Shown in pieces: positions 1-12,019 of a stretch of DNA of 64,000 nt (within the stretch, counting starts at the first letter, position 1; each line of letters begins with the position of its first letter). The stretch comes from Herbidospora daliensis (GTDB lineage: Bacteria; Actinomycetota; Actinomycetes; Streptosporangiales; Streptosporangiaceae). The notes below the pieces were generated by a model. The model searched no databases and was not told the DNA's origin. It saw only the letters and a program-made list of their open reading frames with translations. The stretch is from contig NZ_BBXF01000002.1 of assembly GCF_001570585.1 (NCBI RefSeq), forward strand, positions 558,001 to 622,000. The letters run 5' to 3'. A program made the translations under genes and the position numbers.

Positions 1-2
1 TC

Positions 3-332
3 TGGACCTACCGTCAGGGCGTACAGGATCCCACCACGACCCTGGACGTGACCGGATTCGCGGTCGAGGCGACAGACGGAAAGATCGGCTCCGTGGACGA
101 GTCGAACTACGAGGTGGGCGACAGCTACCTCGTCGTCGACACCGGTCCGTGGATCTTCGGTAAGAAGGTCGTCCTGCCTGCCGGCACGGTCACCGAGATC
201 GATCCGCAGCAGCAGAAGGTGTTCGTCGCGCGTACGAAGGAAGAGATCAAGAACGCTCCCGAGTACGACGAGACGACCTTCAAGGACCCGCTCTACCGGG
301 ATCAGCTGGGCGGTTACTACAACCGCTTCTGA
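3..332 (+). CDS. PRC-barrel domain protein (5' end outside window)
   Basis: The frame is open from the window edge and reads WTYRQG, then TGFAVEATDGKIGSVDE, before the only GTG that could act as an internal start (position 48), so the true start is upstream. The residues match the PRC-barrel fold, a small beta-barrel found in ribosome-maturation, photosynthetic and many actinobacterial stress proteins. About 109 residues are visible and the C-terminus (DQLGGYYNRF) is complete. No partner gene is visible. A strong hairpin follows the stop. The family is well supported; the specific role is unknown. Confidence 0.8.
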   Translation, partial: WTYRQGVQDPTTTLDVTGFAVEATDGKIGSVDESNYEVGDSYLVVDTGPWIFGKKVVLPAGTVTEIDPQQQKVFVARTKEEIKNAPEYDETTFKDPLYRDQLGGYYNRF

Positions 333-353
333 CGGGTAGTCCACAACCAACCG

Positions 354-389
354 CGGGCCGTCCCCTTCCGGGGGGCGGCCCGTTGTTTT
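354..389 (+). terminator. Intrinsic terminator after the PRC-barrel gene
   Basis: A 12-bp GC stem (CGGGCCGTCCCC) with a TTCC loop is followed by TTGTTTT. This is a textbook rho-independent terminator. It separates the PRC-barrel gene from the next promoter, whose -10 element overlaps the end of the T tract. Confidence 0.85.
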
Positions 390-415
390 AGCATCGACGT
401 ATGAATAATCGTTCA
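389..415 (+). promoter_or_regulatory. Leaderless promoter and ArsR/SmtB-type operator
   Basis: A -10-like TAGCAT at 389-394 lies six bases before the ATG at 401, and no ribosome binding site is present, which fits leaderless transcription. TGAA-TAATCG-TTCA at 402-415 is the half-site layout typical of ArsR/SmtB operators and overlaps the start codon, so autoregulation by the encoded repressor is likely. No clear -35 is seen. Confidence 0.5.
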
Positions 416-790
416 AATGTCGTAGTGGCCATCGCCCCCGACGCGTGCGTCGACGCCGAGCGCGTGGCCCACGTCCGTTCCGTGATGCCCGACGACGACC
501 TGGTCGGCGACCTTTCCGAGGTGTTCGGGCTGCTCGCCGACCCCGGGCGCCTCCGATTGCTGGCCGCCCTCCTCGAAGGCGGCGAGATGTGCGTGTGCGA
601 CCTGGCGGCGGCCACCGGGCAGAGCATGTCGGCGGCCTCCCACGCGCTGCGGCTGCTGCGCGGCCACCGGGTGGTCAAGGTGCGGCGGGCCGGGCGGATG
701 GCCTACTACCAGCTGGCCGACTCCCACGTGCGGCTGCTGTTCGACCTGGCCATCACCCACATGCGGCACGACGGGAAGACCGGTGAGTGA
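401..790 (+). CDS. ArsR/SmtB-family metal-responsive repressor, probably zinc
   Basis: A 129-aa winged-helix repressor. The core runs LSEVFGLLADPGRLRLLAAL, then the recognition-helix segment SMSAASHALRLLR and the wing VVKVRRAGRMAYYQL. Two possible metal sites are visible: a CVC motif after the second helix (MCVCDLA), and an alpha-5 set DSHVRLLFDLAITH (D, H and a distal H) like the SmtB/CzrA zinc site. Its last codons overlap the CDF transporter gene, so it very likely represses that exporter until metal binds. The start could instead be the GTG at 425. Which metal it senses is inferred from the alpha-5 pattern and the neighbour. Confidence 0.88.
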   Translation: MNNRSNVVVAIAPDACVDAERVAHVRSVMPDDDLVGDLSEVFGLLADPGRLRLLAALLEGGEMCVCDLAAATGQSMSAASHALRLLRGHRVVKVRRAGRMAYYQLADSHVRLLFDLAITHMRHDGKTGE

Positions 791-1730
791 CCACGGGCAC
801 GGGCATGGCCACGCCGTCTCGCAGGACGCCGACCGGCGTTACCTCAGCGCGGCGCTGGCGCTCATCATCGCGTTCATGGCCGTCGAGGTGGTCATCGGCT
901 TCATCGCCGGATCGCTGGCGCTGATCACCGACGCCGGTCACATGCTGACCGACGCGTTCGCCATCTTCTTCGCCCTCGTCGCCATGCGCATCGCGGCCCG
1001 GCCGCCGCGCGGCGGCTTCACCTACGGCCTCAAACGCGCCGAGATCATCTCAGCCCAGCTCAACGGCATCACCCTGCTGCTGCTGGCCGCCTTCTTCGTG
1101 TACGAAGGCGTGCGCCGGCTCATCTCCCCGCCCGAGGTCGAGGGCCTGTTCGTCGTCTTCACCGGCCTCGCGGGCATCGTGATCAACCTGATCGCGACCT
1201 GGCTGCTGCGCAAGGCCGACCGGTCGCGGCTCAACGTCGAAGGCGCCTACCAGCACATCCTCAACGACCTGTTCGCGTTCATCGCCACCACGGTCGCCGG
1301 ACTCGTCGTCTACTTCACCGGCTGGGCCCGCGCCGACGCCGTCGCCGCCCTGGTCGTCGCCCTGCTGATGGTCAAGGCCGGGTGGGGGCTGGTCCGCGAC
1401 GCCGGCCGGGTCTTCATGGAGGCCGCCCCCGTGGGCCTCAACCCCGCCGAGACCGGCCGGCGGCTGGCCGGCATCCCCGACGTCGTCGAGGTGCACGACC
1501 TGCACATCTGGGAGGTCACCTCCGGGTACGCCGCCCTCTCGGCGCACATCCTCGTCACCCCCGGCTCCGACTGCCACGCGGCCCGGCTGGCCGCCGAGAA
1601 GCTCGTCCACGACGCCTACGGCATCGAGCACACCACCCTCCAGGTCGACCACGCCCACCCCGACATGCTGACCATCGGCGACGGCCACTGCGCCGACCCC
1701 CACGGCCCCGTCCACCGGAGCGAGGAATGA
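783..1730 (+). CDS. Cation diffusion facilitator (Zn/Cd/Co efflux)
   Basis: A 315-aa inner-membrane proton antiporter of the CDF family. A His-rich N-terminus (DHGHGHGH, residues 3-10) precedes about six membrane segments. The metal-site signatures are DAGHMLTD (D50, H53, D57) and YQHILNDL (H158, D162). The C-terminal cytoplasmic domain after residue 210 carries HDLHIWEVTSG and ends with a His/Asp-rich tail. The GTG start overlaps the upstream repressor by eight bases, so the two are translationally coupled. Its stop overlaps the following methyltransferase start as ATGA. Zinc is the most likely substrate given the regulator. Confidence 0.93.
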   Translation: MSDHGHGHGHAVSQDADRRYLSAALALIIAFMAVEVVIGFIAGSLALITDAGHMLTDAFAIFFALVAMRIAARPPRGGFTYGLKRAEIISAQLNGITLLLLAAFFVYEGVRRLISPPEVEGLFVVFTGLAGIVINLIATWLLRKADRSRLNVEGAYQHILNDLFAFIATTVAGLVVYFTGWARADAVAALVVALLMVKAGWGLVRDAGRVFMEAAPVGLNPAETGRRLAGIPDVVEVHDLHIWEVTSGYAALSAHILVTPGSDCHAARLAAEKLVHDAYGIEHTTLQVDHAHPDMLTIGDGHCADPHGPVHRSEE

Positions 1731-2305
1731 GCCTCCCCGCGTTACTCATCTACGGCCTGGGCCTCGCCCTGGCCTTCGGCTACCGGAGCTGGGCCCAATG
1801 GCGGGCCACCGGGAGCACCGGCTTCGTCGGCATCCGAGAGCCGGTCCTCAGCCTCGGCTGGTGGGGCGGAATGCTCTTCATCCTGAGCATCGCGCTCACG
1901 GTGGCCGCGCCGGTCCTGGAACTGGCCGGGATCACCCCGGCGTCGCGGGAGCCGATGGCCGTGGGGCTCCTGTTCGCGATCGCCGGGCTGATCCTGACCC
2001 TCGCCGCCCAACACGCCATGGGCCCCTCCTGGCGCGTCGGCGTCGACGCGGACGAACGCACCGACCTGGTGACCACCGGCGTCTTCGGGCTCGTCCGCAA
2101 CCCGATCTTCACCGCGATGGTCGTCGCCCTGGCCGGACTCCCCCTCCTGGTACCGACCTGGATCTCCCTCGCCGCCCTTGTCTCCCTGATCGCAGCGGTC
2201 GAGATCCAGGTGAGGGTGGTCGAGGAGCCTTACCTGGCCCGGGTCCACGGAGCGGCCTTCACCGCCTACACAGCCCGAACGGGCCGGTTCGTCCCCAAGC
2301 TGTAG
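1727..2305 (+). CDS. Isoprenylcysteine carboxyl methyltransferase-like membrane protein
   Basis: A 192-aa integral membrane protein with about five hydrophobic segments. The C-terminal half carries the ICMT/PEMT-type SAM-binding pattern: GPSWRVGVD, TTGVFGLVRNPIF, VVEEPYLARVHG and YTARTGRFVP. Its ATG sits inside the stop of the CDF gene (ATGA), making it the third gene of the metal-efflux operon. This family often follows heavy-metal efflux genes, although the acceptor substrate in bacteria is usually unknown. The open frame extends 345 bases upstream, but that part lies inside the CDF gene and is rejected. Confidence 0.85.
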   Translation: MSLPALLIYGLGLALAFGYRSWAQWRATGSTGFVGIREPVLSLGWWGGMLFILSIALTVAAPVLELAGITPASREPMAVGLLFAIAGLILTLAAQHAMGPSWRVGVDADERTDLVTTGVFGLVRNPIFTAMVVALAGLPLLVPTWISLAALVSLIAAVEIQVRVVEEPYLARVHGAAFTAYTARTGRFVPKL

Positions 2306-2309
2306 CGGG

Positions 2310-2957
2310 TCAGTTCTCTGCGGGAGCCAGGGGGGCGGCCGATTCGGCCGGGACCGCGGTGGCGAAGCAGACGACCTTGGCGCCGTCGGGTGCGTTGGGG
2401 CCGTCGCTGGAGAAGGTGGGGCCGGCCTCGCCGGGCTCTTCGGTGGTGGTGTGCGTCGGGCCTTCGGGAGCGGCCGGCTGTGCCGCGTCGACGCTCGCCT
2501 TGACGCCTGCCTCGCCCGCCGGGATCGCGGCGACCACCTTGCCGAACTCGACGGGGTCGCCGGGCTTGCCGGGGAACGGCTGCGCGCGCAGCGTCACGGG
2601 TCCGCCGGGCTCTCCGGGCTGTCCGGGGAGGGGAGCGGCGATTACCACGTCGGTCGGCCCTGCCTTCTCCGGGGAGACCGGGACCGCCGAGGCGACGCCC
2701 GCGCCGCCGGTCTGGGCGCCGGGTTCGGCGGGGGTGGCCGGGATGGCCTTGGTGAGGGAGAGGCTGGTGACCTCCTTGCCGTCGATGGTGACGACGCCTT
2801 CCTTGATCTCGATGCCCTCGGCCCCGGCCGTGCAGGCGATGGAGCCCCCGACCGGCTTGAGGGTCGGGGTGTCGTCGGTGGCGTTGGCGGCGCCGGTCAC
2901 GCCGAAGGTGACAGCCAGGGCCAGCAGGCCCGATACGGCCAGGCGGCGGTGTTTCAC
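2310..2957 (-). CDS. Secreted Pro/Gly-rich protein, unknown function
   Basis: A 215-aa exported protein. I chose the GTG at 2957, nine bases after an AAGGAG; the ATG at 2966 abuts that site and is less likely. The signal peptide reads MKHRRLAVSG followed by a hydrophobic core ending ANA. The mature part is low-complexity, rich in Pro, Gly, Ala and Glu (PLPGQPGEPGGP), with one Cys near each end (IACTAG and VVCFAT) that could form a disulfide. No enzyme motif is seen. It is divergent from a two-component operon and shares its presumed operator. A parS-like site covers the start codon. Confidence 0.7.
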   Translation of the reverse strand: MKHRRLAVSGLLALAVTFGVTGAANATDDTPTLKPVGGSIACTAGAEGIEIKEGVVTIDGKEVTSLSLTKAIPATPAEPGAQTGGAGVASAVPVSPEKAGPTDVVIAAPLPGQPGEPGGPVTLRAQPFPGKPGDPVEFGKVVAAIPAGEAGVKASVDAAQPAAPEGPTHTTTEEPGEAGPTFSSDGPNAPDGAKVVCFATAVPAESAAPLAPAEN

Positions 2958-2965
2958 GTGGAACA
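2950..2965. other. Candidate parS centromere site (ParB binding)
   Basis: TGTTTCACGTGGAACA differs by one base from the palindromic parS consensus TGTTTCACGTGAAACA. It lies over the start codon of the secreted-protein gene. In actinomycetes parS sites cluster around the replication origin and bind ParB for chromosome segregation. DLW-39 and tRNA-Ala near 12 kb fit an origin-proximal location. No second copy was noticed in this window. Confidence 0.65.
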
Positions 2966-3006
2966 TCTCCTTCGTTCGGTTGATCAGCCACACTGGCGGG
3001 GCCTAC

Positions 3007-3049
3007 CTGAAGCCAGGCTGAAGGACGCCTCTTCAGGTTGGCTTTAGGT
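3007..3049. promoter_or_regulatory. Response-regulator operator: two inverted pairs of 11-bp direct repeats
   Basis: On the minus strand CTTCAG occurs twice, 11 bp apart (3018-3023 and 3007-3012). On the plus strand CTTCAGGT (3031-3038) and CTTTAGGT (3042-3049) are also 11 bp apart. Tandem half-sites one helical turn apart are the typical binding layout of OmpR/PhoB dimers. The site sits between the secreted-protein gene and the regulator gene, so it probably serves both. Confidence 0.65.
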
Positions 3050-3070
3050 GCCCTTTGCCAGGCTGGCCGG

Positions 3071-3739
3071 ATGCGCGTGCTGCTGGTGGAGGACGAACGG
3101 CGTCTGGCCGACCTGGTGAAGTCGGGCCTGGCCGACGAGGGGTTCGCGGTCGACGTCGCGCACGACGGCGCGGAAGGGCTCTGGCTGGCGGGGGAGCACG
3201 ACTACGACGCGATCGTGCTCGACGTGATGCTCCCCCGGCTCAACGGCTACGCCGTCTGCCGCCGCCTGCGTGACGACGGGAACTGGACCCCGATCATGAT
3301 CCTCACCGCCAAGGACGGCGAATACGACGAGGCCGAGGCCCTCGACACCGGTGCCGACGACTTCCTGTCGAAACCGTTCTCCTATGTGGTCCTGCTGGCC
3401 CGGCTCCGCGCGCTGGTCCGGCGCGGCAAGTCGGCCCGGCCGGTCGCGCTGACCGTGGGAGACCTGGTCGTCGACCCGGCCGGGCTGCGCTGCCGCCGGG
3501 GCGAAACGGGGATCGCCCTCACGCCCAAGGAGTTCGCCGTGCTGCACGCGCTGGCCAGACGTCCGGGGGAGGTCGTCTCCAAGGCCGACCTGCTGGCCCA
3601 GGCGTGGGATTTCGCGTACGACGGCGACCCGAGCATCATCGAGGTCTACATCAGCGCGTTGCGCCGCAAGATCGACGCGCCCTTCGGCCGCACGTCGCTG
3701 GTCACCGTCCGGGGCGCCGGTTACCGGCTCGAATCATGA
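3071..3739 (+). CDS. OmpR/PhoB-family response regulator
   Basis: A 222-aa two-domain regulator. The receiver domain (residues 1-115) has the acidic pair VEDE, the phosphoacceptor D51 in IVLDVMLPR, T at LTAKDG and K in LSKPF. The C-terminal winged helix (about 125-222) ends with VTVRGAGYRLES. The ATG at 3071 gives the standard receiver N-terminus MRVLLVEDE; the frame opens further upstream but without support. Its stop overlaps the kinase start (ATGA). The 11-bp repeats just upstream suggest autoregulation and control of the divergent secreted-protein gene. Confidence 0.93.
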   Translation: MRVLLVEDERRLADLVKSGLADEGFAVDVAHDGAEGLWLAGEHDYDAIVLDVMLPRLNGYAVCRRLRDDGNWTPIMILTAKDGEYDEAEALDTGADDFLSKPFSYVVLLARLRALVRRGKSARPVALTVGDLVVDPAGLRCRRGETGIALTPKEFAVLHALARRPGEVVSKADLLAQAWDFAYDGDPSIIEVYISALRRKIDAPFGRTSLVTVRGAGYRLES

Positions 3740-5114
3740 GCGGCTGGTCGGTACGCCTGCGCGCCACCGTGACGGTCACCGTCATCGTGGCCGCCGCCCT
3801 GGGGATCGCCTCGGCGGTGCTGATCGGGGTGCTGCGCACCAGCCTGCTCACCGGGGCCGCCGACGAGGCGGGCCGCCGCGCCGACCAGGTCGCCACGCTG
3901 ATCGCCTCCCCGGCCGAGTCGTTCACGCCGGTCACCCCGGTCACGTCACCCGCGCCCGCTCAGCCGCTCGGTCCGCTCGTCATCCATGAGGAGGCCGGGC
4001 CGATCTCCGCGGTCAGGGCCGACGCCGCCGGCACGGTCGTGATCACCCAGCCGGGGGAGCCCGCCGCCGGCGTGACCGGAGTGACCGGGTTGCGGGCGAC
4101 CGGTGGGTCGATCTCGATCACCGATCCGAACGTGATCGTCGGGCATCTCGATCCGGCCCTGCCCGTGGGGACCGTCGCCGCCGGCGACGGGTTCGTCACC
4201 GCCACCCGCGCTCTCGACGCGACCACCACCGTCTCGGTCCGCGCCTCGCTCGCGCCGACCCAGCTGGCGCTGCAGACGCTGACCTGGGTGCTGGTCGTCG
4301 GCATTCCGGTGCTGCTCGCCATGGTGGCCGCGCTGACCTGGTTCTCGGTCGGCCGGGCGCTCGCGCCCGTGTCGGCGATCCGCGCGAAACTGGCCGACAT
4401 CACCGCCCGCGACCTGCACCAGCGGGTGCCCGAACCGCACGCCCGCGACGAGATCGCCGCCCTGGCCACCACGGTCAACGGCACGCTCGACCGTCTCGAA
4501 ACCGCCGTCGGCCTGCACAAACGGTTCGTCGCCGACGCCGCCCACGAGCTGCGCAGCCCGATCGCCACCCTGCGCACCCGGCTGGAGCTCGGCGAACGCG
4601 ACGCCCCTGCGCTGGCCAAGGAGTCGCTGACCGACGTCACCCGGCTCCAGGCGCTCGCCGCCGACCTGCTGGTGCTGGCGCGGCTCGACGCCGGGGAGCC
4701 GTTGCGCCTCCAGGAGGTCGATCTGGGGCAACTCGCGACGGAGGAGGCGCTGCGATGTCCCGTACCGATCGATCTGGACATCGCGCCCGGCGTGGTGGTG
4801 CAGGGCTCCCCCGCGCAGCTCACCCGGGTGATCACGAACCTGATCGCCAACGCGGTGCGGCACCGCTCGTCGAGCGTTTCGGTACGGGTCGCGCCCGGCC
4901 CCGTCTTGGAGGTGCTCGACGACGGGCCGGGCATCGCCGAGGAGCACCGGGAGACCGTTTTCCACCGGTTCACCCGGCTCGACGAGGCGCGCGACCGCGA
5001 CGCCGGCGGGGCCGGGCTCGGGCTCGCCATCGCGCGGGAGATCGTCGTCGCCCACGGCGGCACGCTGACGATCGCGGACAGCCCGCGCGGTGCGCTGTTC
5101 CGGCTGACCCTTCC

Positions 5115-5118
<4 letters not shown>
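3736..5118 (+). CDS. Sensor histidine kinase, partner of the preceding regulator
   Basis: A 460-aa membrane kinase. The first membrane helix spans about residues 10-32, followed by an extracytoplasmic sensor rich in Thr, Val and Pro (about 33-180), a second helix (about 185-208) and HAMP. The HisKA segment FVADAAHELRSPIATL carries the phosphorylated H270. The HATPase has NLIANAVRH, DDGPGIAEEH and GGAGLGLAIAREI. It is coupled to the regulator by ATGA. Its TAG stop shares bases with the stop of the convergent hybrid kinase. The stimulus is unknown, but the divergent secreted protein is an obvious candidate target or ligand. Confidence 0.93.
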
Positions 5119-9515
<4,397 letters not shown>

Positions 9516-9600
9516 ACCCGCTCCATCTTCCTGACCCTGGATTTCGCCTTTCCACCGTAGAACCTGAACCTGACCGGGTCATCACACGTACCTCCGGCTG

Positions 9601-10113
9601 ATGAGCGCGATTCGGCTATTGGCGACCAGCTTCGTACTGCTGCTGGTCGTCGCGTGTTCCGGTACGGATCCGGCGGATCCAGACGTGCGGTTCTCCCTGG
9701 AGATGATCCCCCACCACCGGCAGACCCTGCAGCTGGCCGAGATGGCCAAGGGACGGGCGTACAGCGACTGGGTCAAGGCCGCCTCGGCCGAGATCAGGGC
9801 CCAGGGCCCCGCCGACCTGCAGATGATGGCGAACTGGCTCTCCACCTGGGAAGTCGCCGAACCCCCCGGCGGCGCCCGCCCCATCGGACCGGGCAACGTG
9901 ACCGACGCCGAGTTCGCCAAACTGCAGGGCCTCACCGGCCAGGCCTTCGACAGCGCCTGGTACGGCCTCATGTCCCGCCACCTCGAAGCGGGCATGACCA
10001 TCGGCCGGATCGTCCTCGCCGTCGGCGACCACTCCCCGACCGCCGACCTCGCCCGCCGGTTGGTCAACGATCAGGAGGAGATGCTCGCCGAGATAGGGCG
10101 TCAACTGGCCTAG
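9601..10113 (+). CDS. DUF305-family lipoprotein
   Basis: A 170-aa exported lipoprotein. The N-terminus is hydrophobic and ends in a lipobox, VVAC, with C19 the lipidated residue. The mature part has the DUF305 signature DVRFSLEMIPHHRQT with the His pair H38-H39, then LQLAEMAKGRA, and a second His motif LMSRHLEAGM. DUF305 proteins are small helical, ferritin-like-related proteins often linked with metal (copper) handling; a metal role here is inference. No good ribosome binding site is seen before the ATG. It is followed at 36 bases by a HATPase regulator gene. Confidence 0.85.
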   Translation: MSAIRLLATSFVLLLVVACSGTDPADPDVRFSLEMIPHHRQTLQLAEMAKGRAYSDWVKAASAEIRAQGPADLQMMANWLSTWEVAEPPGGARPIGPGNVTDAEFAKLQGLTGQAFDSAWYGLMSRHLEAGMTIGRIVLAVGDHSPTADLARRLVNDQEEMLAEIGRQLA

Positions 10114-10149
10114 GCTGGGCGGTAGTCGAAATCCCAGGAGGCGGTGCCG

Positions 10150-10524
10150 GTGGCGAACGACCTCCTTCTGTCCCTCGACCTCGACCAATCGACCGTGCCC
10201 GAGGTGCGTCGGCGCGTCCACGAATGCGCCGGGGCGGTCGGGTTGTCGGGGCTGGGCCTCGACGATTTCGTCCTCGCCATCCACGAGGCGGTGACCAATG
10301 CGGTGCGCTATGCGCAGTCGCCGCGGGAACTGCGGTTGTGGCGCGAGGGGGAGCGGGTGTTGTGCGAGGTGTCCGACGGGGGGCCGGGCATCGCGGGCGG
10401 GCCGTCGCGGACTCCTACGGGTGGGCGGGGACTGTGGCTGATGCACCGGCTGACGACGATCGTGGTGAGTACGGCGCCTGAGGGGACCACGGTGCGGCTG
10501 ACGGTGGGGTTGTCGCGGGGCTGA
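10150..10524 (+). CDS. Anti-sigma-factor-type HATPase (serine kinase-like)
   Basis: A 124-aa single-domain GHKL ATPase like RsbW/SpoIIAB. The N box is AIHEAVTNAVRYA, followed by EVSDGGPGI and a short G-rich lid RTPTGGRGLWLMHRL. There is no receiver or sensor domain. I chose the GTG at 10150 because AGGAGG ends eight bases before it; the GTG at 10144 is too close. Such proteins in actinomycetes usually bind a sigma factor or an STAS antagonist, but no partner gene is adjacent. Confidence 0.87.
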   Translation: MANDLLLSLDLDQSTVPEVRRRVHECAGAVGLSGLGLDDFVLAIHEAVTNAVRYAQSPRELRLWREGERVLCEVSDGGPGIAGGPSRTPTGGRGLWLMHRLTTIVVSTAPEGTTVRLTVGLSRG

Positions 10525-10587
10525 CTTGCGGTGCGGCGGGGGCTGGTTTGGGGTTGTTTTCGCGGGCCGGTGGGCTGAGCTGCGGCC

Positions 10588-10800
10588 GGTATGCCTGGGT
10601 TGGCTGAGGGCCTGCGAGGTTTCGCGTCTGCGTGCAACGCGCTGATCAGCGCCTTCTGAAGGGTCAGCGAGCTGGTCCGCGGGGTTGTTGCCGTGCGACG
10701 CTTCGCGACCCCAGTCGGAGTGAGTTCGTTCCGGGAAATGGTCCTGGCGACGGCGTTGAGTCCGCGACTAATTCGGTGCTGCTGGGGCCATGCGGCGAGG
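10588..10800 (+). repeat. Diverged direct repeat, copy A
   Basis: Shares ordered blocks with 11104-11375: GAGGTTTCGCGTCTGCG (10615-10631), the palindrome GCGCTGATCAGCGC (10639-10652), GAGCTGGTC and GGGAAATGGTCCT. The blocks are separated by diverged sequence. Function is unknown. Confidence 0.55.
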
Positions 10801-11103
10801 CTGATCGGAGGCCGCTGGGTTGAGTTGCGCTGGTATGCCTTGATCGGCGCTGGGCAGCGTGTCAGGCCTGTGTGAGCTGCCATGGTGCTGATTCTGGGAT
10901 TTCTGGGGGCTGGTCGCCTCCGTCGATGCTGCGCGGCGGATTGAGCTGCGGCGGTGCTGATCAGAGGCTCTGGGGCCGGGTGAAATGAGCCGCGATCGGT
11001 TGGGCTCGGTCGCCGCTGCTGGGGCTGCGGCGGCGGTTTGCGTCTGGGGAGCTGCCCGGATGGTGATTGAGGCTGTTGAGGGCTGGCGATCTGGTTTTCG
11101 CGT

Positions 11104-11375
11104 GGTGTGCCTCGGTTGGCTGCGGCCACCAGGGCTCGGCGAGGTTTCGCGTCTGCGCGCAACGGCGCTGATCAGCGCCTTCTAGACGGCCGGTGAGCTG
11201 GTCTGCGGTCAGTATCTTTCGGTCGGCGTCGCGCGACGTTTCGCCTAGCCAGGCGAAGTCAGCTCGTCCCGGGAAATGGTCCTCGAGATGACGTGAAGTC
11301 GGCGAATATGTCCCGCGCAATTCCGGTGCTGAAGGTTGCCGTTGGGCTGCCATGTTTCTGGTGGCCATGCTGGCG
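11104..11375 (+). repeat. Diverged direct repeat, copy B
   Basis: Second copy of the segment at 10588-10800. It contains GAGGTTTCGCGTCTGCG at 11141-11157 and a perfect 16-bp palindrome GGCGCTGATCAGCGCC at 11164-11179. It is slightly longer than copy A because of insertions in its 3' half. Confidence 0.55.
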
Positions 11376-11894
11376 AAAGGGCCTCAGGTGGTTACAGCGT
11401 GACGGGGTTCGGGTCGTCTGGCGGTCTCTCATCGCGGACTCGCGCGGGGTGATCTCGATGTTTCCCAAGGAGGAGCCGCAGCAGGGCTGAGGTCCTGGGT
11501 CGTGAGGCGCTTCGGCCGTTTTCCACGCGCTGATCGATGGCCTGAGGGGTCCCGGCTCCCCTGTATCAAGTCCTGGAACCGGTCTCTGGCGGCAAGCCGG
11601 ATGTCCCGGAAGGGCGGGTTCGGTGTCGATCGTGTGGTCGACTGTGGGAGTGTGGGAGCCGGTATCGGCGCGATTCGTGGGGCCTCCGGAGTCACCGGAG
11701 TGCGGCTGACGCAGGGGTTGGTGCGGGGCTAAGCTCGTGGCTCACCTGGGGTCTCGTCTCTTTCGCTGATAGCAGAGCCCTCCTCGGTACGGCTTTCACG
11801 GCTGAAATCCTCGGGGGGATAAAGTGTTGTATTCGGCGCGCGGCCCGGGGGCGGAACCGGGCGTTTGTCTCACCCGGGAAATGGGGTCATCACT

Positions 11895-12014
11895 ATGAAG
11901 AAGCTGCTCCTTCTTGCCATCGTTGCCGTCGTTGGCCTGCTGTTCTGGCGCAAGGTCCAGGCCGATCGGGCCGAGCTCGACCTGTGGACCGAGGCGACCG
12001 GCAGCGAGAACTGA
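11895..12014 (+). CDS. DLW-39 family micro-protein
   Basis: A 39-aa protein. A Lys-rich start and one hydrophobic helix (KKLLLLAIVAVVGLLFW) are followed by RKVQADRAELDLWTEATGS, including the family's conserved DLW motif. The length is exactly that which names the family. Its function is unknown; it is probably a single-pass membrane protein. In actinomycetes this gene commonly lies near gyrA and tRNA-Ile/tRNA-Ala genes, and tRNA-Ala is 760 bases downstream here. The HAD hydrolase gene starts five bases after its stop. Confidence 0.85.
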   Translation: MKKLLLLAIVAVVGLLFWRKVQADRAELDLWTEATGSEN

Positions 12015-12019
12015 TCTTC

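Larger units (their letters stand above)
10525..11894. other. 1.37-kb region without a credible gene, containing a diverged direct repeat
   Basis: No frame here shows actinomycete codon bias, a ribosome binding site plus a recognisable fold, or a complete family match. The plus strand is G/T-rich. Two segments align imperfectly: about 10588-10800 and 11104-11375, sharing GAGGTTTCGCGTCTGCG, a GCGCTGATCAGCGC palindrome and GGGAAATGGTCCT in the same order. Several GCTGATC motifs are scattered between. A long minus-strand open frame across it is Pro/Arg/Gln-rich and looks spurious. Confidence 0.6.

Noticed and set aside
1382-1726. N-terminal extension of the methyltransferase frame
   Set aside because: Lies inside the CDF exporter gene. 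The ATG overlapping the exporter stop is the natural start.
10308-11162. 284-aa minus-strand frame in the repeat region
   Set aside because: Pro/Arg/Gln-rich, overlaps the HATPase gene, and contains repeated segments mirroring the DNA repeat. Not coding-like.
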